DNA of 64,000 bases, from assembly GCA_002794785.1 (NCBI GenBank), contig NBBA01000004.1:248001-312000 (forward strand). The letters are read 5' to 3'. The notes under the pieces were generated by a model. That model was given only the letters and a program-made list of their open reading frames with translations. It was not told the origin of the DNA and did no database searches. This DNA comes from Coniferiporia sulphurascens (taxonomy: Eukaryota > Basidiomycota > Agaricomycetes > Hymenochaetales > Hymenochaetaceae). The translations under genes were made by a program, and so were the position numbers. Below are positions 32,169 through 44,640 of the stretch, in pieces (the stretch's first letter is position 1; each line of letters opens with the position of its first letter).

Positions 32169-34530
32169 ATGTCGAGCCTCAATCTTGCAGGTCATCCATG
32201 GCGCTCGACCGAACCAGGCGTATTCAGGCGCAAGTTCGGTGGCACAGAGCTTGGTTTCTACTGGGACACCGTCTTCAACGGTGTGGCCATCACCATTGAG
32301 CATGTCGAGCTCGAGGCTGACCCCGCGTTCGTGGGTGCGCTCTTTGCAAAGAAGAACATCGAGCGCACCTGGGTACGCCTCAAGCGTCGCTTCCCTTTGC
32401 TCGGTGCATCTGTCGATGAGCTCTCAGGCTCAGAAACTGTCGAGTTTGTTGTGGACGATCGGCGTCTAGCTGCGGTCCAGCCAGGCGAGGTGGTCTACGC
32501 CGACATCGCGGCGGAGGAAGGGATCATGCACTTGGGAGAAAAGCTGCAAAACGGGGAGCCCATGCTCTCGAATGCAGTAGTTGCGCAGCTCGTGGTTGCG
32601 TGCCCGCAGACCATGCCGCACACACTGCACGCATTTGTAGTCCTTGCGCACTACATCACAGATGGCATTTCAATCATGGCGCTTATGCGCGAATTTTGCC
32701 AGGAGCTCGCGAGTCTGTCCGACACAGATGATGTCGACGGCCCGCCTCTTGCGGAACGTCTGAAGGCGCTCGTTCCTCTTGAAGACTTGGCCCCGAGCAC
32801 CTCTCTCAGTCTCCCGCACCAACGGTGGCGGTTGGCCGCGGGCAGAGTGATCCTTGCTTTACGCCAAGCAAAACTCACGGTACGTGGTCACGCGCACATC
32901 CCGAGCGCATATACGGAGTAAATTATATTATTGTGTTTTACTGACTTTCATGTAACTACAGGGCGGCCATACTCTCCCGATGCTCCCACGCGTAGCTCCT
33001 GGCACGCCTGCGCAGTCGCTGACTTTGTCATTCAGACTCCCCCCAGCACTCTCACAGCACATTATCCGCACGTGCCGAGCACACGGCATCACCGTCGGAA
33101 ACGCGCTCCCCGTCCTCGCCCAGCTCGCGCATGCACGTGTACTCCACCGTCGCCGGGCACTAGCCCCTCCAACCATCGAGCAAGCAGGAGCGAGCTCGGA
33201 TCCGCAAAAAGTTCTGATCAGCGACACGGAGTGGGCATACCGTCGCGCGCAACCGATGTACTTTGCGGGTCCGATCAACCTGCGCCCGTACTTGGACCGT
33301 GACTGGTTCTCGCAAGGCGGCTCAACGGACCTTTGCCTTGCTATCAGCTTTTATTCCTGTGTTCTCCCTCTTATGCCCTCGCCCTCGCCTCCACCCTCTG
33401 TACCTGCCCTTACTGATTGCCCCGCCACTACTTCGACTCTTTCAAAAACGGGACATGCCCTCGCGCGCTGGTTTGAGGGCGAGCGCGATCCACTCGCCAA
33501 AATCGATGAGTCTGAAGACTCCTTCGTACATGATCGCTGGCCCGAAAGCCTGCGCGAGACACCCGCCCGGATAGGGAAAGACAGGAACAGGCTTTCTGCT
33601 CCCACCCATTCCCTTGCACGCTGGCTTGAAGGTCCACGCGATCCGTATGCCCAAATTGACGAGGCCGAAAACTCCTTTCCCTCTGAACAATCCTCCGCTT
33701 CTCCGTATGCACTCGAGCGCTGGCTCGATAGTCCGTCTCCACGCAACCCGCACGACCTCCTCTCCGAGCTCTCCCTCCAACCATCAACCTCGGCATCAAC
33801 TTTGTCCTCGCCTCCGCTCCCTCCAGCTCCGTCATTTGCGTCCTTACTTTCCTTCACGCGCTTCTTACACCGGGCCCGCCTTGTTCGCACACAGAGTGTG
33901 GCGCAGCTGCGCCACCCGCTCCTGAATGAGCTGCATGCTGCGCGCACAATAGACCGCATCGCGCGTGCACGCACGGCCGCCTTTATGTGGCGAGCGCGCG
34001 CGAGTGTAAATGAGTCGGCAACCGCAGGTGAGGGTGCGGGCGGCCCAACGAACACGACCAGTTTCGGCGGGTGTGTATTTTCGAATGGCGGAGCGACCTT
34101 GGGGAACGTAAGTCATCCTCCTCCCAACCCTCAGCGATGAAAATGACATTAACGCACCCTCCTCTTTCAGTTGGACGTACTTTTCCCTTCTTCATATCCT
34201 CTACCTCCCACCAACTCCGGCCCCACACAGATACAGACGTCAGTTCGCCTACGCGTCCAGTCGAGCGCCCTTCGTCTGCGCTGCCGCCCAGGCGAGCTCT
34301 ACCTCGGTGCCTCCTCTGCGCATGGACGGCTCGCGTTATTCTGCCACGCGGACGTACGTACGTACGACGAGAACGTCGTACGTGAGTGGGTCGGCGAGGT
34401 GCGCGATGCGGCCGTGTTCTATCTTGGTGGGGGTGCAGCCCGCGAGCGTCCGGAAGGGGACGAGAGCGGCCTATGGTCTGGCTTGCGCGAACTTGAGGGT
34501 GAGGGAACACAATTGAGGGCGAGATTGTAA
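32169..34530 (+). CDS. Condensation-fold (HxxxD) acyltransferase with internal repeat insert
   Basis: Exons 32169-32879, 32962-34107 and 34171-34530 give 738 residues. The N-terminal half has the CoA-dependent acyltransferase/condensation fold: LGFYWDTVFNGVAITIEHV, WVRLKRRFPLLGASV, and the catalytic HYITDGIS with His161 and Asp165. After intron 1 come ALSQHIIRTCRAHGITVGNAL and the strand YFAGPINLRPYL, typical of fungal alcohol/trichothecene-type O-acyltransferases. The family is usually 450-520 residues. The excess comes from an insert of roughly 200 residues (about 33370-33990) that contains repeats of an AL.RW..G.RDP.A.IDE.E.SF unit. The C-terminal exon (LRLRCRPGELYLGASSAHG) resumes the fold. 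The start is the first ATG of the open frame. Substrate unknown; cytosolic, as there is no leader. Confidence 0.75.
33452..33760 (+). repeat. Tandem coding repeats inside the acyltransferase
   Basis: Three degenerate copies, starting near 33452, 33605 and 33706, code for (A/S)L(A/E)RW(F/L)EG.RDP.A.IDE.E.SF. The spacing is about 155 and 100 nt. Each copy differs at many synonymous sites, so the repeats are old or selected at the protein level. Confidence 0.7.
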
Positions 34531-35237
34531 CATGGAAGTATGTTCGCATGTTTGTATGTACTTACCCTATGTTTAGATAGTATGTGTAGGATGTGTTTTC
34601 TGCGTTTATGATGGACTTCCGTTTTGTATTCCATTTTACGTGTCATTTTGGTCACTAAATCTTTCCCCAATCAATTGCATGTATTCCCGTCGTGCCGAGG
34701 TTAATTTTCGAGAGGACTGGAACGGGTCGCATCCTGTAATACGTTTCTTGCGGCTTGCCATGTTGCTTGCTTCAAGTTGCTTGTGATCGTTTTGTTAAAA
34801 GGTGCGTGTGAACTACGCTGACGTAAAATATATGTAATCGTGCGTGGGAGTCAAAAACCGCGACTTTCCGAAATCGCACGCATACTGCACCCTGTCCTTC
34901 AATAACTTGAAAAGCTACAGCAAACCACACGTTTCTCTTGCTACTTTGATTGGTCACTTACTCTCTTATTAAATTCGTTTTTCTGCGCACTGCTTTGAGA
35001 TAGTACGTCTTCTTTTCCTTTGTGACTCGCTCTTCGTCCTGAGGCAGCGTCTTACCATTTCCGATCTATATCCTTCTCTTTTAGTTTTACATTACAGATT
35101 CCGAATCAAAGGCCAGGGAAAAGCGCGTGAAAAGAACATCAGTACATGGTTCCAAATAACAAGGAAAGAAAGGAAAAGGTTTTTTCCAAGAGCACAATTT
35201 CCCTCAAAATGCCTTGTCAAAAAGTACAGGGGACGAA
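34531..35237. other. Convergent 3' region
   Basis: Holds the 3' ends of the acyltransferase (plus) and ARID (minus) transcripts. No gene seen. Confidence 0.5.
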
Positions 35238-36891
35238 TCAATCTCTTGCATTTCCTATTACGATGCGATCCATTGGCGGGCACAGGTTTAATAACACGCT
35301 CCCATGCCCACCCGAGCCCGTTGAGTCGCCATGCCGCCCAGGAGCTAAAGTGGCCGCACGAAGCATTGCAATTTGGCGAAGCACGGATTGGAGGCGTCCT
35401 CTTGCCTCTGTGACGGAAGAATGCAAATTCTCCACTGCAGGCAGGTCGAAGATGTACGACGGTGTGTGAGATTGTAGCAGACTTCGCTGTCTTTCCACTG
35501 AATCCAACTGCGACACTCGGATGAGTCGGGAGATGAAAGAGAGAATACGAAGATGATACCATATTCAGGATCCCTCTTGCAAATTTATCGTCGTTCGTAC
35601 ATGAAAAGTACATAGGAAGAGCTTTGTCCATTTCTGTCAAGGAATTATGTATGTTCTCCAGAGTTGAAATGAACTGCGTCCTCTCGGTTTCGGGGACGGC
35701 GTATTCAACGCTTAGAGGTGCGAGATCTAAAGAAGTGAATGAGTGTCAATCAAGATGTCGACTAGCGACTTACTTCGCTCCCTTGAAATGTTCTGTCTTA
35801 GTTGGGTTAGAAAAGAGGTCGCATTCTGCATCATCCCACTTGAGAATCTCGACGAGCCGATAATACAATTCATCTGTCGGTGGCCAGCACCATGACCTTT
35901 CATAAGGGGTTGACCATCGCATGAAATGTTAGTTACAGAAGTCGGAGCATCTTGTGGCTGCATGAGTGGAGAGCTTTGGTGCGGATCGTGCAGTTCTTGT
36001 CGGTGCAGGAGACTAGTGGGGGGCGCTGGGAACTGTTGCTGGAGTAAAGCTTTGCGTTGCAATTGAAGCCGCTGCGGCTGCGCTTGGAGCAATGGTCTGT
36101 GCGTCTCAATCTGTTTGATGAGCATATCCGGCAAACCCTGGTTGCGCATAGTGTCTGCGGAAATGTGGGCCATCTCCACTAGCTGCAACATCAGCTGCTT
36201 CAATATTAACGGAAGCTGGCCCGACGTCTGCAACATAGATATAGTCCTCTTCACAATTCCGCTGACCAAAGTGATTTCGGACGATTCTAGTAGCTTTTCA
36301 TATAATACTTTGATTTTCGTAGCATGCGCGTCGGCTTGACCAGAATCTGCATCGCCGTTGTTGTTTCGCTGAAACCCCATCCTCACGACAACAATACTCC
36401 ACAGCTCGTAGCGCCTTACCTGAAGCACCGCTTTAATAGTCTACCTTGTGTAAATGGATTTTGCGACTCACCATACCGACGCCACCCAAAGCCATTACTT
36501 CCGAGTATAGGTTGTAAAGGTCTAAAATGTGATCGCCAATCTTAGAGACCTGAATATTATGCTTGAAGTTGTTGTGATCCCGACCTCCCTTCAGTTCTTC
36601 CAAGAACTCCTGACGACTAGGTAATGGATAGCTCAGGACCCATTGCCTCTGGATATCCTTCCCTTCGAGGGGTGGAAATAGGTGGGTTATGTACCGCTGC
36701 TCAGGAGCCTGAGCTTGCGCTAAGTTTTCCGATGTCTGTGACGATGGCTGGTCAATATGGAGTCGACTAAATGCGTTCAATGTTAGCCTGAGCTGCTGGG
36801 GGGTAGAACCCGGTCCATGAGCCAAAGTGGACTGCCGCAATTGAGAGGACTTTAAATGGGACGAGGGCATCTGCTGAGTTTTCTGAGCCAT
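35238..36891 (-). CDS. ARID-domain DNA-binding protein
   Basis: Exons on the minus strand, 36891-36472, 36419-35774, 35726-35560 and 35507-35238, join in frame to 500 residues. The ARID (AT-rich interaction) domain spans about residues 90-190, split by intron 1. It starts SRQEFLEELKGG, continues KIGDHILDLYNLYSEVMALGG, and after the intron reads RRYELWSIVVVRMGFQ and TKIKVLYEKLLESSE. The N-terminal 90 residues and the middle are Gln/Pro/Ser rich (LQAQPQRLQLQRKALLQQQF). The C terminus has a helical stretch (EARGRLQSVLRQIAMLRAA). ARID proteins include the SWI/SNF subunit Swi1 and other chromatin factors; this one is shorter than Swi1, so the complex it serves is not settled. Start: ATG at 36891 (MAQK); an in-frame ATG at 36915 is also possible. 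Further 5' exons cannot be excluded. Confidence 0.8.
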
Positions 36892-39746
36892 ACTTGATAA
36901 GCGTTGTGTCGGCATCAGCTGAAGTGAGCATGCTCAGAGGAGACGGGAATCAGCTAAGGGCGAAGTTGCAGCGTGTGTGTACATGTATGTTTGTATGTAC
37001 TCACTGATGTCTATGTATTAAGGAGTGCTTCTTGCATTGAAGATGGAGAACAGCTCCGTTCTGCAGCCCTTGCAGGCAAACGCCTGGTTTCTGGTAAACC
37101 ACCGGTCGCACAAACACCCAGACAGAAAGTAGTGCTCTCGTATCCTCTCTATGTTCTTCATGTTTTCTGTAGTATGCTGACAAACATGTCTTTGCTCTTC
37201 AGTAGAACACTTCAATACTTTGGGTAATTAATCTGTGCAAGGTAAACCAAGTGACTTATCTGGCGTTATAAGCCCCACGATGGAATTTGAAAAATACACA
37301 GGTTCCGCTTCAGTCACCAGGATTTCTCAACTCGGAGTCTTCTAAATTCTTTACTTGTAGTAGAACCCATCAGATTGCGGTCGATTGATGAAGAAGCTCA
37401 GGCCCCTGAAATTCCAAGGGCGAGTTGTATGTGCATGGCCTGTGAGGCTGATGATGTAGTAGTTAATATACATACTTTATAAAGCGTGAGCGCGCGGAAG
37501 TCTAAAACTCGCGACTTCCTGAACTCATGGATCAAGTCGCGTGCGGACAGCCTGTATACAAACACAGATCGTTTTGAGTAGACCTGCGTAGGTATCCCGC
37601 AATCACCCGTGATTAAGAGCTTCGAAGATAAGGTGAGTACTGAGTAGTATTAGACTTGGACTTAAAAATAGCTCACAGAGTATATAGCACACAAAACACT
37701 GCACATCAGTAATCCGTGGCTGTTATGTTTTGAGTATATGGCGTTTAAAAGTCGAAAAAAAGGAATGAGAGTCATTGCAACTGGTAAAGGACGAAGGAGT
37801 CGGAGTAAAAGCTCAAGCGAAGTAACTTCAAGTTTGTCGTTCTCAGGTTCCCGTTTTGGCTTGCGTTCAGGACATTACAATTACGGGATATGGCCAAGCG
37901 TGGGAACAACGTGGACTTGATGAAAATGTACAGATTGAATAGGCTCGACTTTTCAAGTTAGTATTTGTAGTACTAGTAGTATAGCCGGACTCGGATTAGT
38001 GCTCGCTATAAAAAATACTAAGCTAAGGCTCTTCAAAGTTCCTCCGAGTCCTTGAGCAGTACGCCAGAGGATTAGCCGGCTGGGCCCGCTCCATTCACAT
38101 CTTCTCGAATTCCTCCCGGGATTCAAGTTGTCACGGTCAACAGCCTGAGTGTATGGGCAGGCAGCTTCCACTTAGACATAAGCCCATAACTTACTGTACG
38201 GGATTGGACATGTACTAGCCCAAACCAATTCTCCAACGTGTCTTCAAGCTTACTCCTCACACCACGCATGCTTAAACCTCACACAAAAGCCATCCAAAAC
38301 CAACTTCCAAAGCGCGCACATTCACCTGATCTCGACCGAAACACATCTACCAGAGAGGGAAAGGGATCATAACAATAAGAAAGGGAAGGGACCCATCAAG
38401 TTCAACCGGACGCCTACCAAGGACAAAAGAAGAGCAATGCAAAGGGGCGGGATGTATTATGCTGAAACCATAACGGAGGACATGATACGTGCGTTATTTG
38501 ATACAATGTGTTTGGTATACGAGGCGCTGTAAGAAGGGACGAAGATATGCCGAAACATGAACTAAGAAACGGGACGAAGGGCGTGACGGAGCACGGAGCA
38601 CGGAGACGGAGAGAAACCAGCAAGCCGACTCGGGAGCGAAAAAAAAGCAGAGACGAAAAAAAAGGGACCGAGAAAAGAACAATGGAGATGAGAGGTGCTG
38701 AGCGTAAGAACGTAAAGCGTAAAACGAGTAACTTATGATGGAGCACGGAAAGGAAAATCTATAAATGATATTGCGGTTTCGTGGCGTATGAAGGTGTCGC
38801 GAGGACAAGCGGGTATGAGCGAGACAAAATTACTTACGATGAAAACAGTGCATTATGAAAGCTTTTCGAAAAAAAATATACGAGAAAAGCGAAGTGACAA
38901 TAAAAACTATGTTTTATGCACTGATGAGAGGGCGATAAAAATAAGAATGACGTAAAAAAAAGGAGCTATGGCGGCCCCCTCGAGTACGGACGACCCTGGT
39001 TCTTGCTTCCAGAAAGTTTTCTATTTTTTTTGGTGTCCTTTCTTGCAACGTGTTGTGTTTCGAGATCATCATGACTGACCATCTGTGAGGACATCTTCTT
39101 CGCTATGCATCAGAATGCAGGTCATGTTTCTATTCTTCGCGTTTATTTTCGTCTCTTCTTTTCCTGTTTTTTTGTTGTTGTTGCGGAAGTTCGGAAGATT
39201 GCCACATCAGCGCGCACTTTGTCGTTGCCCTTGATGTGCCACGTACGGAAAGCACTGATGTGCCCGAGGGGAGCGACAGCCGACGAAGGTCTAGGAGGGC
39301 AGGAGAGGGGTAGTATGATGACGCGCGGGCGAGACGAAGAAAGCAAAAGAAAGCCAGAATCCAGAGGAGAGGGCACGGCACTGTTGCCATATCCAAGTCA
39401 GAGCGACTAGAAATGACAACTCCTGTAAATCAACCGCAGGACGCCCATATCTCCGGATCCGGTTTCCACGAAAAAATAGCTTTCTAGCCTCCCCCTTCGA
39501 ACACCAGCCCCCCTTTCCCCCTTAGCCCAATTCGAAGGCCGTCCGGGAGTAACGCGCCGGCAAGTCAGCCGACAGGGCGTGCCATAGGCCCTCAGCCCGC
39601 GTCCATAGCAATGTAGAAATGTAAGTAGTCGTATGTGCAAGTAAGAAGTTATATCGGTGTGTAGGAGCAATCTAGCTATGGACAAACGGAGCGAGGGAAG
39701 GAGGCGCCAAGAAAAGCGGGAGTGTGCTGCACGGGGCACGACCCAC
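36892..39746. other. Spacer, partly low-complexity
   Basis: 2.85 kb between the ARID gene and the 3' end of the Ca2+-ATPase, both transcribed leftward. 38580-38960 is purine-rich and low-complexity. A short minus-strand frame at 37018-37183 (CLCDRWFTRNQAFACKGC, Cys-rich) could be an exon but links to nothing clear. I see no gene. Confidence 0.45.
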
Positions 39747-42700
39747 TCAAACCGCGTTGGCGCCGTTGTGACCGCTTTCGGACCTAGCTGCAGGGTTGCC
39801 CCACCTCTTGTACGCCGGGTCGTTCTTGTCCGTATCAGGATGTAATTGTACACGGCCTTCCCACAGCGCCGCACTTGAGCGCGAAGGATCCGCAGCAGCA
39901 GGGTCCTCGAGCGAACCAGCGCCCATGTTGGGTGCCCAGCCTGCACCGATCGAACTCGCAACAATGCTCGGAATCATGGTCATAATACCCGGCAGACGCA
40001 CGCCCGCCTCCTCCACACGTGCGGCTGCAGCTGCGTCGGGCGCAGCGCGGCTCTTCGCGACGAAGGACGACGCGCGCGCACGGCCACCACGAATGTTGCT
40101 GAACGTTGCGAGACTGTCGTGCAAGAGATTGATTGCAGGGTTCCACTCTCCTTCGCTCCAGGGACGTCTTGTAGGCAACGCTTCAGGGTCCTCGAGCAGA
40201 CCAAGACGGATGAACAATCGTGTTATGGGCTCATTAGGTATGCAGCGGATAAGGTAGCCAAGGGGAATGGAAACAACACCAAGCCCAAGCGAGATGCCCC
40301 AGTCACGACCGTTGATCTCAGTCACCTGGAAAGCGTGGCCGCCGACGAAGACAATTAGAATCTGGACACCAATTTCTGCGAAAGCGATAACAATTAACGA
40401 CAGGTTTCAGCAGTTCAAGATTTTACTCACCAATAAGAGTAATTGCAATAAAGTAGTAATTCCGTAGTATCCCTTCAAAAATATTTTTCTTGTTATCGAT
40501 GCGACGTGAATTGATAGAATTGAAAATCTGAGCAAAGACAAAGGCGTTGAAGACAAGAGTACCAAGCTTCAGCTCATTGTTGATCTGCACAGACTCATCG
40601 TTCGGGTCGGGAACATAGTTGAAGATACTGTTCCCAGCGAAATGGAAAATGAGAATCACGATCGTCTGGTAGAGCGACTGGCCGATGATCTGCTTGTACA
40701 TGTCGACATTGAACAGCGGTGCGGTGCTCCTAATCGGCTTGCGGTCAAGCAAAGCCGGCGACGCTGGGTCTGTCGCAAGCGCGAGCGCAGCAAAAGTGTC
40801 CATGATAATATTGATCCATAGCAATTGTACGGCCGTGAGTGCGCTTGTCTCGCTCGAGCTCGCAACTGCAGTGACAAACGTGATAATGACCGCAGTCACG
40901 TTCGTGCTCACCTGGAACTGCAAGAACTTGCGCACTGCGTCGTTCACGCAGCGGCCCCACATGATCGCCTTGACGATCGACGCGAAGTTGTCATCCATTA
41001 GGATGATATCTGAAGCCTCTTTCGCAACCTCGGTACCGGCGATGCCCATGCTGAAACCAACATGTGCGGTCTTAAGTGCCGGACCGTCGTTAGTGCCGTC
41101 TCCAGTAACGCCGACAATCTCCCCGAGTTCCTTCAAACGCTCAACCAGGATTTTCTTATCTTCAGGTGACGAGCGAGCAAGAACTTGCAGTCGGGGCACG
41201 ACCTCAAGCATCTCGCGTTTATCGAGCTCACGGAAAGCCGGCCCCTCCATAATAATCCCACCGGGAGTAAAAATTCCACACTGAATCGCAATAGAGCGAG
41301 CAGTGAGCACGTTGTCGCCCGTGCACATCTTGACAGTGACGCCAGCCTTGAGACAACTAGCCACGGCTTCCTTAACTCCCTCGCGGAGCGGATCCTCAAT
41401 CCCAGTAATACCAATGAGCGTGAGATCAGTGGCAAGTTCATTGTAAGGCACCTAAAAATAGATCACGCGTTAATAATAGTGCTCACACGCAGCACGTGGT
41501 TTTAACGCACCTCGTCTGCAAGATCAGCACTCGATCCGGCAGGCGGCCACTGGTCGAGATCACGGTAGCAAACTGCAATCGTGCGCAGCGTCTGGTTAGC
41601 ATAAAAGATGATCGTGCGCGAGATGTTGTCCCGCCCCTGGTCGTCCAGCTCCTCCGTCTCCACTTTATCCTTACTATCCTCCGCAACCTCGCCCTGGCGT
41701 GCAACGACATGTCGCGTGCATTTCTTCGTCAAAATCTCACTTGCACCCTTCAAGTAAAGTCTCCAGTGATTCTCGCCAAGTCGTACTACGACACCCATAG
41801 CCTTACGGTCCGAGCTAAAGGGAATCATCTGTACCACATCCGCCGCAGCGCGCGTCGCATGGTAATCCGCCCATCCAAGCTCCTTAGCAAACCGCAGCAG
41901 CGCCGTCTCCGTCTTGCTCCCCACAAATCTGCGTTCACCCGTCTCCGGATCCTCATCTTCAAAAGCCGTCGAGTTGACTGCGATAGCCTCATTGAAAAGT
42001 TTTCGCAGCGCAGGGCTCAGCACGTCGTTCAGAGCGCCTTGATCAATCGAAAAATCATTTGGGTGCTTCCTCCGGTCCTCCCGCTCCGCTGAGGTCTCCT
42101 TGGATCCATTCGATTCAGCGTCACCCGCGTTCGTTCGCGCCCGGTTTTCAGCTAGGCGTTGCACAAACTTGGCGTGGATGCCAACCGAGCCCGCGACGAC
42201 GGTCATCGAGTTCTGCGTAAGTGTACCTGTCTTGTCTGTACACACAACACTCGCATTCGCCATCGTTTCACAGCTCCCAAGGACGCGAACGAGTAAATTC
42301 TCCGCCGTCATCCGTTTCGTCGCAAACGCAAGCGCAAGAGTCACCGCCAGTGGCAAGCCCTCCGGGACAGCCACAACGATGAGCGTCACGGAAATAATCA
42401 AAATCTGCACAAACGCAAGTCCCTTCTCATTAGCAGTCCGCACAGGGTTATTCGTCCCGAGTTGCACAAAGAACCGAATAAGCAAGGCGATAAAGAGCAA
42501 AAGACCTGCGGCGCTTCCCAGCTTCGCAATTAATTCAGCCAGATAGTTTAGTTTCGTCTGCAGAGGAGTATTGTCATTATCTGTACGAAGCGCTGTTTGG
42601 TGTTTCGTCAGCTCCATCCGCACTATCGCCGAGAAACAAGGGCAAAGTGAAAATGCCCACCCATCATAATCCTCCCATTGAAACTCTTCACGCCGACGGC

Positions 42701-44640
42701 GATGACAACGTAACTGCCGACGCCCTCGAGGACCTTGCTGCCACTGACAACAAAACAATCTGTGTGCCCGGCACCCTGTTCTAACTTCGCGCATTCCGCA
42801 TACGGCATCTTCTTAATCGCGTCGCTCTCGCCCGTGATCCCCGACTCGTCGCATTTGACATTGTGTCCCGTCAGAAACACACCATCGCATGGTACGATTT
42901 CACCCGGTTCAAGCAGAGCAATGTCGCCTACAACTACTTCCTAATGTATATGCCCCCTTTTCAGAGGAGAAAAGAAGGGGATCAGAAAGGAAAACGGACC
43001 TTGACATTGATGACTTTCTCGGCACCGTCGCGGATAACCTTGACTGTACGATCCTCTTTCTTCTCGTTCAACTTCTTGAACTGCTGTTCCTTCTGCCAGT
43101 CATTTATCGAGCCGACTACGACAACAATGACAATCGCAATCATGATTGCCACGCCTGCGAAGGAAGAGGAAAGGAATCACACCGGCGCTTAGCGATTTCA
43201 AATCAATTCGAAATTTAAGTAATAATAAAAACCTTCAACCCAGTCCACTGGCGGCTCCGTACAAGTCTGTCCATTTCCGCACGAGAACGTCTGTCTCGGA
43301 GTGCCAAAATCCTGGAAAAGACCGAGCGCAAGAGAAACAACGGCCGCAATCGAAAGCAGCACCAGCACCTTGTCCTTCAGCGCAAGCCACATTAGTAGCA
43401 ATAGGCTCTTACTTTGCCGGGCGGGAAGTACGTTATGTCCGTACACACGCTGGCGGTCTCCAAGCGTCGCAGCGGTCCCGCCCGACTCCGGGTTATTCGG
43501 ACTTCCCCCCTCTTTGGACAGGCCGCATAGTCCGCGCCGCGCGTCCGTACCAAGACCGCTCAATACCCCATCAACACCGCCAAGTTCTTCGAGTGTATGC
43601 ATGCTTTTCGGGTCGACCAGACGGGCAAGTGCCAGAGCGCTGAGCTGCTGCGGAAACGGCCCTGTGTCCCCGTCTGCATCGCCCTCCTCTAGTGCAACCT
43701 GGCGCGAGCCTTTATCTCCCTCGCCCTCTTCCGTTGACGTACGAGGACCTTTATCCCTACTGCCTTCCGGACTTCCAAATTTACGTTCTTGACCATCGCT
43801 CCCGCCATTTTCGGGTCCAGGGGACGGTGGCGCTGCAATGGTTATGCTCGTACGGCGTGAATGCGACGGGTGTAGTGGCGTATAGACATCGAGACCGTGG
43901 CCGTGACGCGTGGTTTCAGACATTGTCGGACTCACGGGTTCACCCTCGGAGCCCGCGAGCGTCGTGAACGTTGCGGCCGATGTCTTGCGCATATGTCCGT
44001 TCCCGTGTCCGGTCTCGTTCGGCGATAGCAGATGGAGACTGGACAGCCCTGTGCTTGCTTCGGGATGGTTGTCACGCAGCGCAAGTGTGGTCGGGTACGC
44101 ATTGGGGCCGGAATGGCCTGAATAAGACGGTGTGGACATTGCGGAAAGCGTTGGCGAAGGCGGGGACATGAGCGAATTGTCATCCGTACGCGAGGGGGAG
44201 GGCGACGGGCTGCGAGACGGAGAGTTGTTGAATGAAAAGGAAACGGAACCCGAGCCAGAACCCGAACGCGCACGATTGCGAGAGGAGGGGACGTCGAGCA
44301 AGATACCGGGTGGCTGGCCTGGGGACGACGGGGAGACGCCCGGGCTGGTCGGGCGGGGTGGCACGGGTGCATCGTCGGTGAGAATGCGGGGCACAGAGAA
44401 CATATGACTTTCCCCTCTAGAGTCCTCCCGTCCGCGCGCTTGCGCGTCTTCCGAAAGGACATGCGGCTGGTGGGAGGCTGCACGCACGGGTGTATTAACT
44501 GTTGTGTCGAAAGCGCCGTTATCCGGGACATCCTCGTCGTCCGCGCAGAGCACGTCAATTGTCGGTATTGCGCCCAGGTCCGATCTCCCGCCGTTGTTGC
44601 GCGTGCCGTCGCCACTGTTAGCAGACGCGGTCGCAGACAT
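39747..44640 (-). CDS. PMC1: P-type Ca2+-transporting ATPase, PMC1/PMCA type
   Basis: Six exons on the minus strand (44640-43233, 43154-43000, 42940-42661, 42592-41511, 41451-40431, 40375-39747) join in frame to 1524 residues. The long Ser/Pro-rich N-terminal extension is about 400 residues. The core follows in order: membrane pair 1-2 (VLVLLSIAAVVSLALGLF; MIAIVIVVVVGSIND), actuator TGES in SGITGESDAIKK, VPEGLP near residue 690, phosphorylated Asp734 in CTDKTGTLTQ, nucleotide-domain KGASE, hinge TGDGTNDGPA near 1091-1100, and C-terminal helices with QLLWINIIMDTFAALALATD. PMCA signatures (FNGRIMMALRTD, QLLWINIIMDT) assign it to Ca2+ export to the vacuole or the outside. The start is the ATG at 44640; the frame upstream begins at a GTG. 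The Ala/Arg-rich C-terminal tail of about 150 residues is poorly conserved. Confidence 0.93.

Noticed and set aside
33351..34055. 234-codon minus-strand open frame
   Set aside because: Antisense to the acyltransferase insert; its Arg/Ser-rich repeats mirror the plus-strand coding repeats.
41496..42092. 198-codon plus-strand open frame over the Ca2+-ATPase
   Set aside because: Shadow of exon 4 of the ATPase, which carries DKTGT and other invariant motifs on the minus strand.
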